Source of the DNA: Mycobacterium sp. MFM001
GTDB taxonomy: Bacteria; Actinomycetota; Actinomycetes; Mycobacteriales; Mycobacteriaceae
Direction of reading: 5' to 3'
DNA length: 64,000 nt
NCBI RefSeq assembly: GCF_003402475.1
Contig: NZ_BFAB01000005.1
Location: forward strand, 1 to 64,000
The position numbers and the translations under genes were made by a program. The notes below the pieces were generated by a model, which was not told where the DNA came from, ran no database searches, and worked only from the letters and a program-made list of their open reading frames with translations. Below, in pieces: positions 25,908-34,592 of this stretch (position 1 is the stretch's first letter; every line of letters begins with the position of its first letter).

Positions 25908-26501
25908 ACCACGGCGCGACGCTTCATAGCCCGCCGTCAACCGGAACACGGCACGGTCGATTGCCGGCACGATTTCCGTAACCTCGATCTCGCCTGCGGC
26001 AAACCGTCCCACGAGCCCATACACCAGACTCGATACGACGGTGTCGAGGTCGTGGACGAATTCGGGATCCACCTCGGCGAGCACCGCCATCGCTACCGGT
26101 AGCACGGCGTCGAAGCCGCGGCGGATCAGCCTCTCGCCACCGGGCGAGGTCCGCGCCCGAAAATACGCTTCGAGCATGGCGGGATGACGCTCCCACGGCT
26201 CGAAGATCGTGCGCAGCACCCGCATCAGCCCGGCATACAGCGACTCGTCGCTGTCGTGTGTCTGCGCCGTCAACCCGGCGTACCGGTTCTCGTCCATCCA
26301 GCAGTCGAGCGCGGCGAGGATCAGTTCGTCGCGAGTGGCGTATCGCTTGTAAATGGTGGCGAGCGAGGTCCGGGCGCGTCGTGCCACCTCCCGCAGTTGC
26401 ACCGCGTCGTAGCCGTCGGTTTCCAAGATGTCGACGACGACGTCGAGCACCCGGTCGCGCTGCCGGGCCGATTCGTCGCTGCTCAGCGCTGCACTGGTCA
26501 T
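25902..26501 (-). CDS. TetR-family regulator, KstR-like DNA-binding region
   Basis: The 199-residue TetR protein has a helix-turn-helix LREVARRARTSLATIYKRYATRDEL that resembles the steroid-catabolism repressor KstR, although its operators differ. It is divergent from the SDR operon at 26584. Two palindromes of the type GGTAACC-N-GGTTACC fill the gap, and a third lies before the P450 at 33385. It is therefore the likely shared repressor of both units. Ligand unknown. Confidence 0.88.
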   Translation of the reverse strand: MTSAALSSDESARQRDRVLDVVVDILETDGYDAVQLREVARRARTSLATIYKRYATRDELILAALDCWMDENRYAGLTAQTHDSDESLYAGLMRVLRTIFEPWERHPAMLEAYFRARTSPGGERLIRRGFDAVLPVAMAVLAEVDPEFVHDLDTVVSSLVYGLVGRFAAGEIEVTEIVPAIDRAVFRLTAGYEASRRGS

Positions 26502-26522
26502 TGAAATGCCCTTGCCCTCTTG

Positions 26523-26560
26523 GAGTAACCAGGTTACTCTACACCGGTAACCCGGTTACC
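26523..26560. promoter_or_regulatory. Twin GGTAACC-type operators
   Basis: GAGTAACC-A-GGTTACTC (26523-26539) and GGTAACC-C-GGTTACC (26546-26560) are perfect palindromes around a single central base, with centres 22 bases apart. They occupy the promoter region between the TetR start at 26501 and the SDR start at 26584. The same motif recurs at 33358-33371. Confidence 0.75.
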
Positions 26561-26583
26561 CATACGCAACGAAGCGAGGACCG

Positions 26584-27414
26584 ATGGGCGGTTTGGACGG
26601 CAAGGTTGCCTTCATCACCGGTGTGGCGCGCGGACAGGGGCGCAGCCACGCGGTCCGGCTGGCCCGCGACGGCGCCGACATCATCGGCATCGACATCTGC
26701 GCCGACATCGACGCCAACCACTACGCGATGGCCACCCGCGAGGAACTCGACGAAACCATCGCGCTGGTGGAAGCCGAGGGCGGCAAGATGGTCGGCGCCG
26801 TCGCCGACGTGCGCGATTTCCACCAGGTCAAGACGGCGCTGGATGCCGGCGTCGAGCATTTCGGCCGGCTCGACATCGTGTGCGCCAACGCGGGCATCGC
26901 GCCGGTGGCGTTTCGTCAGCTGAGCATCGAGGAGGAGTTGGCGCAGTGGAAGGCGGCGATCGGGGTGAACCTCGACGGCGCCTATCACACGGCCTGGGCG
27001 GCGATTCCGCATCTGCTCGCCGGCCAGCGCGGCGGGGCGATCGTGTTCACCAGTTCGACGGCCGGCCTGCGAGGCTTCGGCGGCCTGCAGGGGGGCGGGT
27101 TGGGGTACGCCGCCTCCAAGCACGGAATCGTGGGGCTGATGCGGACCCTGGCGAACACGTTGGCGCCCTTGAGCATTCGGGTCAATACGGTCCATCCCAC
27201 CGCGGTACGCACCATGATGGCAGTCAACCCGGCGATGACGGAATTTCTTGAGAACTATCCCGAAGGTGGTGCGCACCTACAGAATCCGATGCCGGTCGAG
27301 ATGCTGGAGCCCGAGGACATCAGCGCGGCCATCGCATACCTGGTATCCGATGAGGCCAAATACGTCACAGGGGTGACGTTTCCCGTCGACGCCGGCTTCT
27401 GCAACAAACTATGA
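26584..27414 (+). CDS. Short-chain dehydrogenase, mycofactocin-associated type
   Basis: The 276-residue SDR has the cofactor motif TGVARGQGRSHAVRLA, NAG at the end of beta-4 (CANAGIA), a catalytic serine in FTSSTAG and YAASK. The GQGRSHAVRLA.DGADIIGIDIC opening is the signature of mycofactocin-coupled SDRs, which keep NAD bound and pass electrons to the peptide cofactor mycofactocin. Probable role: oxidation of a secondary alcohol in an alicyclic substrate. GAGGA precedes the ATG, and the gene overlaps the next SDR (ATGA). Confidence 0.88.
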   Translation: MGGLDGKVAFITGVARGQGRSHAVRLARDGADIIGIDICADIDANHYAMATREELDETIALVEAEGGKMVGAVADVRDFHQVKTALDAGVEHFGRLDIVCANAGIAPVAFRQLSIEEELAQWKAAIGVNLDGAYHTAWAAIPHLLAGQRGGAIVFTSSTAGLRGFGGLQGGGLGYAASKHGIVGLMRTLANTLAPLSIRVNTVHPTAVRTMMAVNPAMTEFLENYPEGGAHLQNPMPVEMLEPEDISAAIAYLVSDEAKYVTGVTFPVDAGFCNKL

Positions 27415-28217
27415 GCAACGGACGGGTAGCCGGCAAGCGGGTCCTGATCACCGGCGCGGCACGCGGCATGGGCCGCAGCCACGCCGTACGCCTCGCCGAG
27501 GAAGGCGCCGACGTCATTCTGGTCGACATCTGCGCGCCCATACCGGAATTGGAATACTCGCTGGCTTCCGAAGAAGACCTCGCGGAGACGGCCAGACTTG
27601 TCGAGAAGCACGACCGCCGAGCTGTCACGAAAGTTGTCGACGTGCGTGACGCGGCGGCGCTGGCGTCCGCCGTCGACGACGCGGTCGCCGACTTCGGCGG
27701 CCTGGACGGCGCCGTCGCCAACGCCGGTGTGTTGACTGTGGGGACATGGGACAAGACCACACCCGAACAGTGGCGCACGGTCGTCGACGTCAACCTGATC
27801 GGGACGTGGAACACCTGCGCCGCAGCACTGCCGCACCTTGTCGAGCGCGGCGGCAGCCTGGTCAACATTAGCTCGTCGGCCGGACTCAAAGGCACACCAC
27901 TGCACCTGCCGTATACCGCATCGAAGCACGGCGTGGTCGGCTTGAGCCGGGCGCTGGCCAATGAGCTTGCCGCACAGAATGTCCGGGTCAACACGGTACA
28001 TCCGACCGGTGTCGAAACGGGTATGCGCCCGCACTCGCTGCAGAGCCTGCTGACCGAGGAACGGCCTGACCTCGTCCCGATCTTCCTCAACGCGCTTCCC
28101 GCGATCATGGCCGAGCCCGTCGACATCAGCAATGCGGTGCTGTTCTTGATCTCCGACGAGTCCCGGTATGTGACCGGATTGGAGTTCAAGGTCGACGCGG
28201 GCGTCACCCTCAGATAG
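27411..28217 (+). CDS. Short-chain dehydrogenase, mycofactocin-associated type
   Basis: This is a second 268-residue SDR with ITGAARGMGRSHAVRLAEEGADV, VANAGV, ISSSAG and YTASK. It resembles its neighbour but is well diverged, so the two probably act on different hydroxyls or successive intermediates. It is translationally coupled to the upstream SDR and followed nine bases later by the CMD-family gene. Coenzyme use (free NAD or bound NAD with mycofactocin) cannot be settled by reading. Confidence 0.88.
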   Translation: MSNGRVAGKRVLITGAARGMGRSHAVRLAEEGADVILVDICAPIPELEYSLASEEDLAETARLVEKHDRRAVTKVVDVRDAAALASAVDDAVADFGGLDGAVANAGVLTVGTWDKTTPEQWRTVVDVNLIGTWNTCAAALPHLVERGGSLVNISSSAGLKGTPLHLPYTASKHGVVGLSRALANELAAQNVRVNTVHPTGVETGMRPHSLQSLLTEERPDLVPIFLNALPAIMAEPVDISNAVLFLISDESRYVTGLEFKVDAGVTLR

Positions 28218-28225
28218 GCGGAACC

Positions 28226-29020
28226 ATGAGCACGCAACGCTCCGAGCAGGGCAGGCGACAGTTCACCGAGGTGATGACATTTCCACCTCCCGACGATTCC
28301 AGCGCGACGGCAACGGGGTTGGTCGACTTCGTCTTCGGCGACGTCTGGTCGCGCCCCGGTCTGAGCCGACGAGACCGGCGGTTCATCACACTCCCCTGCG
28401 TCGCCGCGGCCGACGCCCAAGAACCGCTCGACCAGCACGTCTACGCGGCGCTCAACAGCGGCGATCTATCGATCACCGAAATGCGAGAAACCGTCCTGCA
28501 TTTCGCCGTCTACGCCGGTTGGCCCAAAGCGTCACGGTTCAACATGGCCGTCGACGCGCAGTGGGAACGCATCCATCGCGAACGCGGGCTTCCGCTGCCG
28601 CCCGCCGAACCGCTGCTGCCGCTGACCACTCCGAGCGATCCGGAGCGCCGACTGGCCCGCGGAGAATCCTCGTTCCGGGAGATCAACTGCGTGCCGTATG
28701 TGCCGCCCCGCGACAACCCCTACTCCGGGGCGGGCATCCTCAACTTCGTCTTCGGCGAGATGTGGCTACGGCCAGGACTCGGCATGAAAGAGCGGCGGCT
28801 CGTCACGGTGGCGTGCGTGGCGATTCAGGACGCGCCCATTCCGATCATGTCCCACGTCTACGCCGCACTGAAGAGCAAGGACGTGAGCTTCGATGAAATG
28901 GACGAGGTGGCACTGCATTTCGCTGCCTACTACGGATGGCCCAAAGCAATGCACCTCAACCAGGTCATCGCCGAACAGAAAGCGCACGTGCTGACCGAGT
29001 GGAGTACGCAAGCCTCATGA
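28226..29020 (+). CDS. Tandem carboxymuconolactone-decarboxylase-like protein
   Basis: The 264-residue protein contains two related halves. Each has an F-G-[DE]-[MV]-W-x-R-P-G-L segment followed by a V-A-A-D or V-A-I-Q-D helix and HFA.Y.GWPKA. The CMD fold includes true gamma-carboxymuconolactone decarboxylase and AhpD peroxidase-like proteins. The AhpD C-x-x-C pair is absent, so a redox role is unlikely. Its start/stop overlap with the ALDH gene places it in the SDR-SDR-CMD-ALDH operon. The reaction is unknown. Confidence 0.82.
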   Translation: MSTQRSEQGRRQFTEVMTFPPPDDSSATATGLVDFVFGDVWSRPGLSRRDRRFITLPCVAAADAQEPLDQHVYAALNSGDLSITEMRETVLHFAVYAGWPKASRFNMAVDAQWERIHRERGLPLPPAEPLLPLTTPSDPERRLARGESSFREINCVPYVPPRDNPYSGAGILNFVFGEMWLRPGLGMKERRLVTVACVAIQDAPIPIMSHVYAALKSKDVSFDEMDEVALHFAAYYGWPKAMHLNQVIAEQKAHVLTEWSTQAS

Positions 29021-30477
29021 CTTCACTCACCGGCACACCGTCCGGACCCCTCATCGGTGGAGACCGGATCACTGAATCATCCGGCGGAACCTACCAGCAC
29101 ATCTACCCCGCAACCGGTCGCCCCAACGCGACGATTCATCTGGCCGGTTCTACCGAAATCGACCTTGCGGTCGATTCCGCGTGGCAGGCGCACAGTGAAT
29201 GGGTGTCGCTGTCCGTCGACCAGCGCCGTGATCGGCTCATCGACCTCGCCGACGTGGTGCACGAACACCTCGACGAATTGACGCGGCTCAACGTGAGCGA
29301 CTACGCCGTACCGATCTCGTTGGCGGGCAACGCGATGCTGCTGGAGCGGTTCCTGCGGCATTTCGCCGGCTACGTCGACAAACCACACGGACGCAGCACA
29401 CCGGTGGCCGGATCCTTCGATGTCAATCTGGTCGAGCGCGAACCCTACGGGGTGGTGGGCGTCATTACACCGTGGAACGGCTCGCTGGTGGTAATCGGGT
29501 CGTGCGTGGCGCCGGCGTTGGCCGCCGGCAACGCAGTGGTGCTCAAACCATCGGAGGTCGCACCGCTTGCCGCCTTGCGATTCGGCGAATTGTGTTTAGC
29601 CGCAGGCTTACCGGTGGGGCTGGTGAATGTGGTGCCCGCCGGACCGGATGGTGGCGACGCTCTTGTCCGTCACCCCGGGGTCCGCAAAATCCACTTCACC
29701 GGCGGCGCGGCGACCGCCCGCAAGGTCGTCCGTGCCGCCGCGGAGAATCTGACGCCCGTCGTCGCCGAACTCGGCGGCAAATCGGCAAACATCGTCTTCG
29801 ACGACGCAGACCTCGACGCCGCGGCGCAGCGAGCGGCTTTCCAGGGACCGGTTATGCAGTCGGGCCAGAGCTGCGCGTGCGCCAGCCGGGTGTTGGTGCA
29901 GGAGTCCGCGTACGACGCTTTCCTGGACAAGTTCGCCGCCGCAATCGAAACCGCCCTTGTCGGTGACCCATTGGATCCGGGCGTGATGGTCGGGCCGGTG
30001 ATAAGCCAGGATGCTGCCGATCGCATTGTCGCCGCGATCGACCAGACCGTCGCCGACCGGTCGGGAGCGTTGATCCTCGGCGGCAAACGGATCGGCGGCG
30101 AGTTGGCGGACGGCTACTTCATCGAACCGACGGTGTTCGGTGACGTCGACAACCGGTCGGCCCTGGCCCAATCCGAGACCTTCGGGCCGGTGGCCGCCGT
30201 GATGAGGTTCCGAGAAGAAGCCGACGCGGTGCGCATCGCCAACGACACGGTGTATGGCCTGAACGCTTTCGTTCAGACCACCGATCTGGCGCGCGCCCAC
30301 CGCGTTGCGCGGCAACTGCAGGCCGGCTCGGTGTGGATCAACCAGTTCAGCGACATCTCACCACAAGGCCCGTACGGCGGTTACAAACACAGCGGGTTCG
30401 GACGCACCGGCGGGCTCGAGGGGTTGTACGAATTCCTGCAGACCAAGAACATCCGTATTGGGATGCCCGCTACTTGA
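29017..30477 (+). CDS. NAD(P)-dependent aldehyde dehydrogenase
   Basis: This 486-residue ALDH has the oxyanion asparagine in TPWNGSL, the general base glutamate in ELGGKSANIV, and the catalytic cysteine in QSGQSCACASR, where the usual GQ-x-C spacing is kept. It would oxidise an aldehyde to an acid after the SDR steps. It overlaps the CMD gene (ATGA), and its 3' end overlaps the convergent SDR by eight bases. Confidence 0.93.
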   Translation: MTSLTGTPSGPLIGGDRITESSGGTYQHIYPATGRPNATIHLAGSTEIDLAVDSAWQAHSEWVSLSVDQRRDRLIDLADVVHEHLDELTRLNVSDYAVPISLAGNAMLLERFLRHFAGYVDKPHGRSTPVAGSFDVNLVEREPYGVVGVITPWNGSLVVIGSCVAPALAAGNAVVLKPSEVAPLAALRFGELCLAAGLPVGLVNVVPAGPDGGDALVRHPGVRKIHFTGGAATARKVVRAAAENLTPVVAELGGKSANIVFDDADLDAAAQRAAFQGPVMQSGQSCACASRVLVQESAYDAFLDKFAAAIETALVGDPLDPGVMVGPVISQDAADRIVAAIDQTVADRSGALILGGKRIGGELADGYFIEPTVFGDVDNRSALAQSETFGPVAAVMRFREEADAVRIANDTVYGLNAFVQTTDLARAHRVARQLQAGSVWINQFSDISPQGPYGGYKHSGFGRTGGLEGLYEFLQTKNIRIGMPAT

Positions 30478-31309
30478 GCATGCTGCCCGCGTCGACAGTG
30501 ACCGGAAGGCCGGTGATGTAACGGGATTCGTCGGAAGCGAGGAACAACACCGCGTTGCTGATGTCGACCGGCTCGACCCAGCCGATCGGCAGCACGTGCA
30601 TGAACTGCGCGGCGACCTTGAGGTCGTCGCGGCCGGGGTTTTCCAGGTCCGGCCGGAACAGTTTCATCGTCCCCTCGTTCATGAACATCGGCGTGTTCAC
30701 GTTGGTGGGGTGAACGGAGTTGACCCGGATGAAGTGCTGGCCGAGCTCGACGGCGAAGGTCCGCATCAGACCCACCACCCCGTGTTTGGCCGCGATGTAG
30801 TGCCCGGTGTGCGGGTAAGCCTTGAGGCCGCCGACTGAACTGGTCAGGATGATCGAACCGCCTTGGCCTTGGGAGATCAGGTGTGGCACACCGGCTTTCA
30901 CGGTTTTCCAGACCCCGGAAAGGTTGACGTCGATCATGTCGACCCAGTCGTCTTCGCTGGTTTTGTCGAGGGTCTGTCCACCGTTGCCGATCCCGGCGTT
31001 GGCGCAGATGATGTCGAGCCGGCCGAGCTGTTCGACACCGCTGTCCACCGCCGCTTTCAGCGCGTCGAAGTCACGCACGTCAACCTCGGCGGTCACCACG
31101 CGGCCGTCGAGTCCCTTGACGAGGTCGGCGGTTTCGGCCAGATCATCCGGCGTGGACGGCGGGATCTCGCTGCTGCTTCTGATCGGTTTGCAGATGTCGA
31201 CCGCGATGATGTCGGCGCCTTCCTGGGCCAGACGTACCGCGTGGCTGCGTCCCTGGCCGCGGGCCGCGCCGGTGATGAACGCAACCTTGCCCTCGACTCG
31301 TCCGCGCAT
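30470..31309 (-). CDS. Short-chain dehydrogenase, mycofactocin-associated type
   Basis: The 279-residue SDR has TGAARGQGRSHAVRLAQEGADI, CANAGIG, a serine in LTSSVGG and YIAAK. It is the third member of the mycofactocin-coupled SDR type in 5 kb. GAGGTG precedes the ATG. Its promoter carries TTGGTCGATCGATCAG at 31330-31345, identical to a site before the P450 at 32056, so it is probably co-regulated with that P450 by the TetR at 31356. Confidence 0.88.
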   Translation of the reverse strand: MRGRVEGKVAFITGAARGQGRSHAVRLAQEGADIIAVDICKPIRSSSEIPPSTPDDLAETADLVKGLDGRVVTAEVDVRDFDALKAAVDSGVEQLGRLDIICANAGIGNGGQTLDKTSEDDWVDMIDVNLSGVWKTVKAGVPHLISQGQGGSIILTSSVGGLKAYPHTGHYIAAKHGVVGLMRTFAVELGQHFIRVNSVHPTNVNTPMFMNEGTMKLFRPDLENPGRDDLKVAAQFMHVLPIGWVEPVDISNAVLFLASDESRYITGLPVTVDAGSMLK

Positions 31310-31329
31310 GACTGCACCTCACTGATTTG

Positions 31330-31345
31330 TTGGTCGATCGATCAG
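31330..31345. promoter_or_regulatory. Operator copy 1, TTGGTCGATCGATCAG
   Basis: This 16-base sequence lies between the SDR start (31309) and the TetR stop (31356). It is nearly palindromic around TCGATCGA and identical to the site at 32011-32026. An exact 16-base recurrence at two promoters flanking one TetR gene is strong evidence for a shared operator. Confidence 0.7.
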
Positions 31346-31355
31346 GAGCGTGGCA

Positions 31356-31994
31356 CTAAACGGCCGGCCTGTCAACAGCCGGCGCCTTGAGTAGGTCCAG
31401 CTGGCGTTCGACGAATGCGCGCAATTCCTCGTGGCCCTGGGTGACACCGACCGCGCTCTCGTTGCACAGGCTGCGCGCGGTCTGCGCGATCAGCATCGAG
31501 ATCGCCACCGGCGGATACTCAGCGAGATCGATACCGTTGGCGCGCAGCACCATGGTCACCGCGGCGGTCTCGATGTCGCGCACACGTTCGGCATACGCCT
31601 TGAGTTCGGCGCCAATTGCCTTGCGGTGGTTGGCCAAAGCCATGAACTCGGCGTTCAGGGTTGTCGCGGCGGGATCGCTGTTCAACAGCCATAGCGCCTG
31701 GATCGGATCATCCTCGGTCAACACGGCGCGCATCCGTGCCAACGCCGCCTCCGCGCCCGTGCGCAGGACTTCCACGAACAGGTCGTCCATCGTCGGAAAG
31801 TAGTAATAGACCAGGGCTTGCTTGACACCGGCTTCCGCGGCCACCCGACGGGAAGTAGCTGCGGCATAGCCTTCTTCGCGCATGACCCGGGCGGTCGCCT
31901 CGATCAGCTTGCGACGGGCCCCGACTTCGCCATTCTTCTTGCTCCGCGGACTCGCGGGTTTGCTTGACCGTCGGCTGCGATCCGTGGTAGGCAT
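31356..31994 (-). CDS. TetR-family transcriptional regulator
   Basis: The 212-residue TetR protein has a lysine/arginine-rich N-terminus and the helix-turn-helix SRRVAAEAGVKQALVYYYFPTMDDL. It is divergent from the P450 at 32056 and upstream of the SDR on its own strand. The identical operator sequences at 31330 and 32011 flank it. The long basic N-terminal tail (first 20 residues) could add DNA contacts. Confidence 0.88.
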   Translation of the reverse strand: MPTTDRSRRSSKPASPRSKKNGEVGARRKLIEATARVMREEGYAAATSRRVAAEAGVKQALVYYYFPTMDDLFVEVLRTGAEAALARMRAVLTEDDPIQALWLLNSDPAATTLNAEFMALANHRKAIGAELKAYAERVRDIETAAVTMVLRANGIDLAEYPPVAISMLIAQTARSLCNESAVGVTQGHEELRAFVERQLDLLKAPAVDRPAV

Positions 31995-32010
31995 ACCTCA
32001 TCCTAACAAT

Positions 32011-32026
32011 TTGGTCGATCGATCAG
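32011..32026. promoter_or_regulatory. Operator copy 2, TTGGTCGATCGATCAG
   Basis: This is identical to 31330-31345. It lies between the divergent starts of the TetR gene (31994) and the P450 (32056), 29 bases before the P450 ATG, where a bound repressor would block transcription. The flanking bases extend the dyad to TTG...CAA. Confidence 0.7.
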
Positions 32027-32055
32027 TCAACGGCACGATGAAGGGTTTTGAGCTC

Positions 32056-33336
32056 ATGACCGATCTGGCCGACGTCGACTACTTCACCGACGCCGACGTC
32101 GCGCAAGACCCGTACGCGTACTGGGACTATCTGCGCAATCAAGGCCCCGTGTTCCGGGAGCCGCACTATGGGGTGGTGGCCGTCACCGGCTACCAGGAAG
32201 TGCAGGCCGCCTTCAAAGACGTGGACTCCTTCTCCGCGGTCAACGCGATCGGCGGCCCGTTCCCGCCGCTGCCGTTCACGCCGGAAGGGGACGACATCAC
32301 CGACCAGATCGCGGCGCACCGCCACGAATTCCCGATCTTCGAGCACATGGTCGTCATGGACCCGCCCGAGCACGACAAGGCGCGCTCCCTGTTAGGGCGC
32401 CTCCTGACACCGCGCCGGCTGCAGGAAAACAAGGACTACATCTGGCAATTGGCAGACCGGCAAATCGACGAGTTCGTCGGCAAGGGTCGATGCGAGTTCC
32501 TCGGCGAGTACGCCAAGCCGTTCGCGACGCTGGCGATCGCCGATCTGCTCGGGGTACCCGACGAGGATCGCCCGCAGATCCGTCGCAACCTCGGAGCCGG
32601 GACGGCGCCGGGCACCAGGGTCGGCGCTCTCGATCACGAGCCCGTCGGCAGTAATCCCCTGCAGTACCTTGACGATTTGTTCAGCGGCTACATCGCCGAG
32701 CGGCGAGAACGGCCTCGCGACGACGTGCTCACCGGCCTGGCCACCGCCACCTATCCCGACGGTTCCACCCCGCCGCTGCTGGAGGTGGTCAGGCCCGCCA
32801 CCTTCTTGTTCGCCGCCGGACAAGAGACGGTGACCAAGCTCCTGAGCTCGGCGGTGCAGGTGCTCGGCGACCAGCCCGAGCTGCAGCAGCGTCTGCGTGC
32901 AGACCGCAACCTCGTCGGCCCGTTCATCGAAGAGGCACTGCGCATGCAGAGCCCGACCAAGGTCGACTTCCGGCTCGCACGCAAGACCACCACGCTGGGC
33001 GGGGTGCGTATCCCCGCCGGCACGGTGCTGATGTTGTGTTTGGGGGCAGCCAACCGCGACCCGCGAAAGTTCGACAACCCCAACGAATTTCGGGTCGACC
33101 GCAAAAACGTCCGCGAGCACATCGCCTTCGGCCGCGGTATTCACACCTGCGCGGGTGCCCCGCTGGCCCGGGTGGAAGGGCAGGTCACCGTCAACCGCCT
33201 CCTAGACCGGACCCGCGACATCGCGATCAGCGAGCCCAAACATGGGCCTGCCGGCAACCGTCAATACCAGTACACACCGACCTTCTTGCTGCGCGGACTA
33301 GCCGAGCTGCACATCGAGTTCACCCCGGCCGACTGA
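32056..33336 (+). CDS. Cytochrome P450
   Basis: The 426-residue P450 has the I-helix AAGQETVT (standard A-G-x-E-T), ExxR in EEALR, and the haem loop AFGRGIHTCAG with the thiolate cysteine. An in-frame ATG at 32038 has no Shine-Dalgarno. ATG 32056 follows AAGGG at 32041-32045 and is preferred. It shares an operator with the SDR at 30470, suggesting hydroxylation followed by alcohol oxidation on the same substrate. Confidence 0.9.
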   Translation: MTDLADVDYFTDADVAQDPYAYWDYLRNQGPVFREPHYGVVAVTGYQEVQAAFKDVDSFSAVNAIGGPFPPLPFTPEGDDITDQIAAHRHEFPIFEHMVVMDPPEHDKARSLLGRLLTPRRLQENKDYIWQLADRQIDEFVGKGRCEFLGEYAKPFATLAIADLLGVPDEDRPQIRRNLGAGTAPGTRVGALDHEPVGSNPLQYLDDLFSGYIAERRERPRDDVLTGLATATYPDGSTPPLLEVVRPATFLFAAGQETVTKLLSSAVQVLGDQPELQQRLRADRNLVGPFIEEALRMQSPTKVDFRLARKTTTLGGVRIPAGTVLMLCLGAANRDPRKFDNPNEFRVDRKNVREHIAFGRGIHTCAGAPLARVEGQVTVNRLLDRTRDIAISEPKHGPAGNRQYQYTPTFLLRGLAELHIEFTPAD

Positions 33337-33357
33337 CGAAAACAGGTACGCTACGCC

Positions 33358-33371
33358 GGTAACCTGGTTAC
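33358..33371. promoter_or_regulatory. Remote copy of the GGTAACC-type operator
   Basis: GGTAACC-T-GGTTAC matches the two operators at 26523-26560, about 7 kb away. It sits directly against the Shine-Dalgarno AGGAG of the P450 at 33385, so any transcript must begin at or before it. It links this P450 to the TetR gene at 25902. Confidence 0.7.
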
Positions 33372-33384
33372 AGGAGAAGTGCAA

Positions 33385-34587
33385 ATGACCATCGCCAACG
33401 ACACCGACGTCTACTACGACCCCTACGACGTCGACATCGTCGCCAACCCCTACCCCGTCTATGCGCGGCTTCGCGAAGAAGCGCCGATCTATTACAACGA
33501 GCGCTACGACTTCTGGGCGCTGTCACGGCATTCCGACGTCGAGAAGGCAGTGGCCAACTGGGAGACGTTCTCCAACAGCCGCAGCGACATCCTCGAACTC
33601 ATCCAGTCCGATTTCGACATGCCGCCCGGCGTCATGATGTTCGAAGACCCGCCGATGCACACCATGCTGCGCGGCCTGATGTCACGGGTCTTCACGCCGC
33701 GGCGGATGGCGGCGATCGAAGACCAGATTCGCCGATACTGCGTGGGCTGCCTCGATCCTCACGTCGGCTCCGACGGATTCGACATCATCGCCGAGCTGGC
33801 CGCGATGATGCCGATGCGGGTGATCGGCATGTTGCTGGGGATCCCGGAAGACGAGCAGATCAGTGTTCGCGATGCCAACGACGCCAACCTGCGTACGAAG
33901 GCGGGCGCACCGATGAAGGTGGTCGACGCCGACCGGATCGCCGATGGGCGAATCTATTCCGACTACATCGACTGGCGGGCCAAGAATCCCTCGGACGACC
34001 TGATGACCGCGCTGCTCAATGTCGAGTTCGAAGACGAGCACGGCGTGACGCGGAAACTGACCCGCGACGAGGTGCTGCGCTACACCCAGGTCGTCGCCGG
34101 GGCGGGTAACGAGACCACTGGCCGGCTGATCGGCTGGCTGGCCAAGGTGTTCGCCGAGCACCCCGACCAACGCCGTGACGTGTTCCAGGACCGGTCGTTG
34201 CTGAATCGCGCCGTCGACGAGACGCTGCGCTTCGAGCCGACGGGCCCGCATGTCGCCCGTTGGATGGCAAGGGATTTCGAGTGCTACGGCACGACGGTGC
34301 CGGCGGGCAGCGCGATGCTGCTGCTGTTTGGTGCGGCCAACCGAGACCCGCGCCGATTCACCGATCCCGACACGTTCAACATCCACCGCAACGACGGGTC
34401 GCATTTGACCTTCGGCAAGGGCCTGCACTATTGCCTCGGCGCGAACCTTGCCCGGTTAGAGGGCCGGGTCGCGCTCGACGAGTTGCTCAACCGCTGGCCG
34501 GAATGGGACATCGACTACGAGACCGCGCAGCTGGCGCCGACATCGACGGTCCGGGGCTGGGAGCGGCTGCGCATCGTGCTGCCCTGA
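33385..34587 (+). CDS. Cytochrome P450
   Basis: The 400-residue P450 has the I-helix VAGAGNETT, ExxR in DETLR, and the haem loop TFGKGLHYCLG. AGGAGA at 33372-33377 places the start at ATG 33385, seven bases downstream, rather than at GTG 33379. It has its own GGTAACC operator although the upstream P450 ends only 48 bases before, so the two P450 genes appear separately controlled. No ferredoxin is adjacent. Confidence 0.92.
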   Translation: MTIANDTDVYYDPYDVDIVANPYPVYARLREEAPIYYNERYDFWALSRHSDVEKAVANWETFSNSRSDILELIQSDFDMPPGVMMFEDPPMHTMLRGLMSRVFTPRRMAAIEDQIRRYCVGCLDPHVGSDGFDIIAELAAMMPMRVIGMLLGIPEDEQISVRDANDANLRTKAGAPMKVVDADRIADGRIYSDYIDWRAKNPSDDLMTALLNVEFEDEHGVTRKLTRDEVLRYTQVVAGAGNETTGRLIGWLAKVFAEHPDQRRDVFQDRSLLNRAVDETLRFEPTGPHVARWMARDFECYGTTVPAGSAMLLLFGAANRDPRRFTDPDTFNIHRNDGSHLTFGKGLHYCLGANLARLEGRVALDELLNRWPEWDIDYETAQLAPTSTVRGWERLRIVLP

Positions 34588-34592
34588 CGGGC

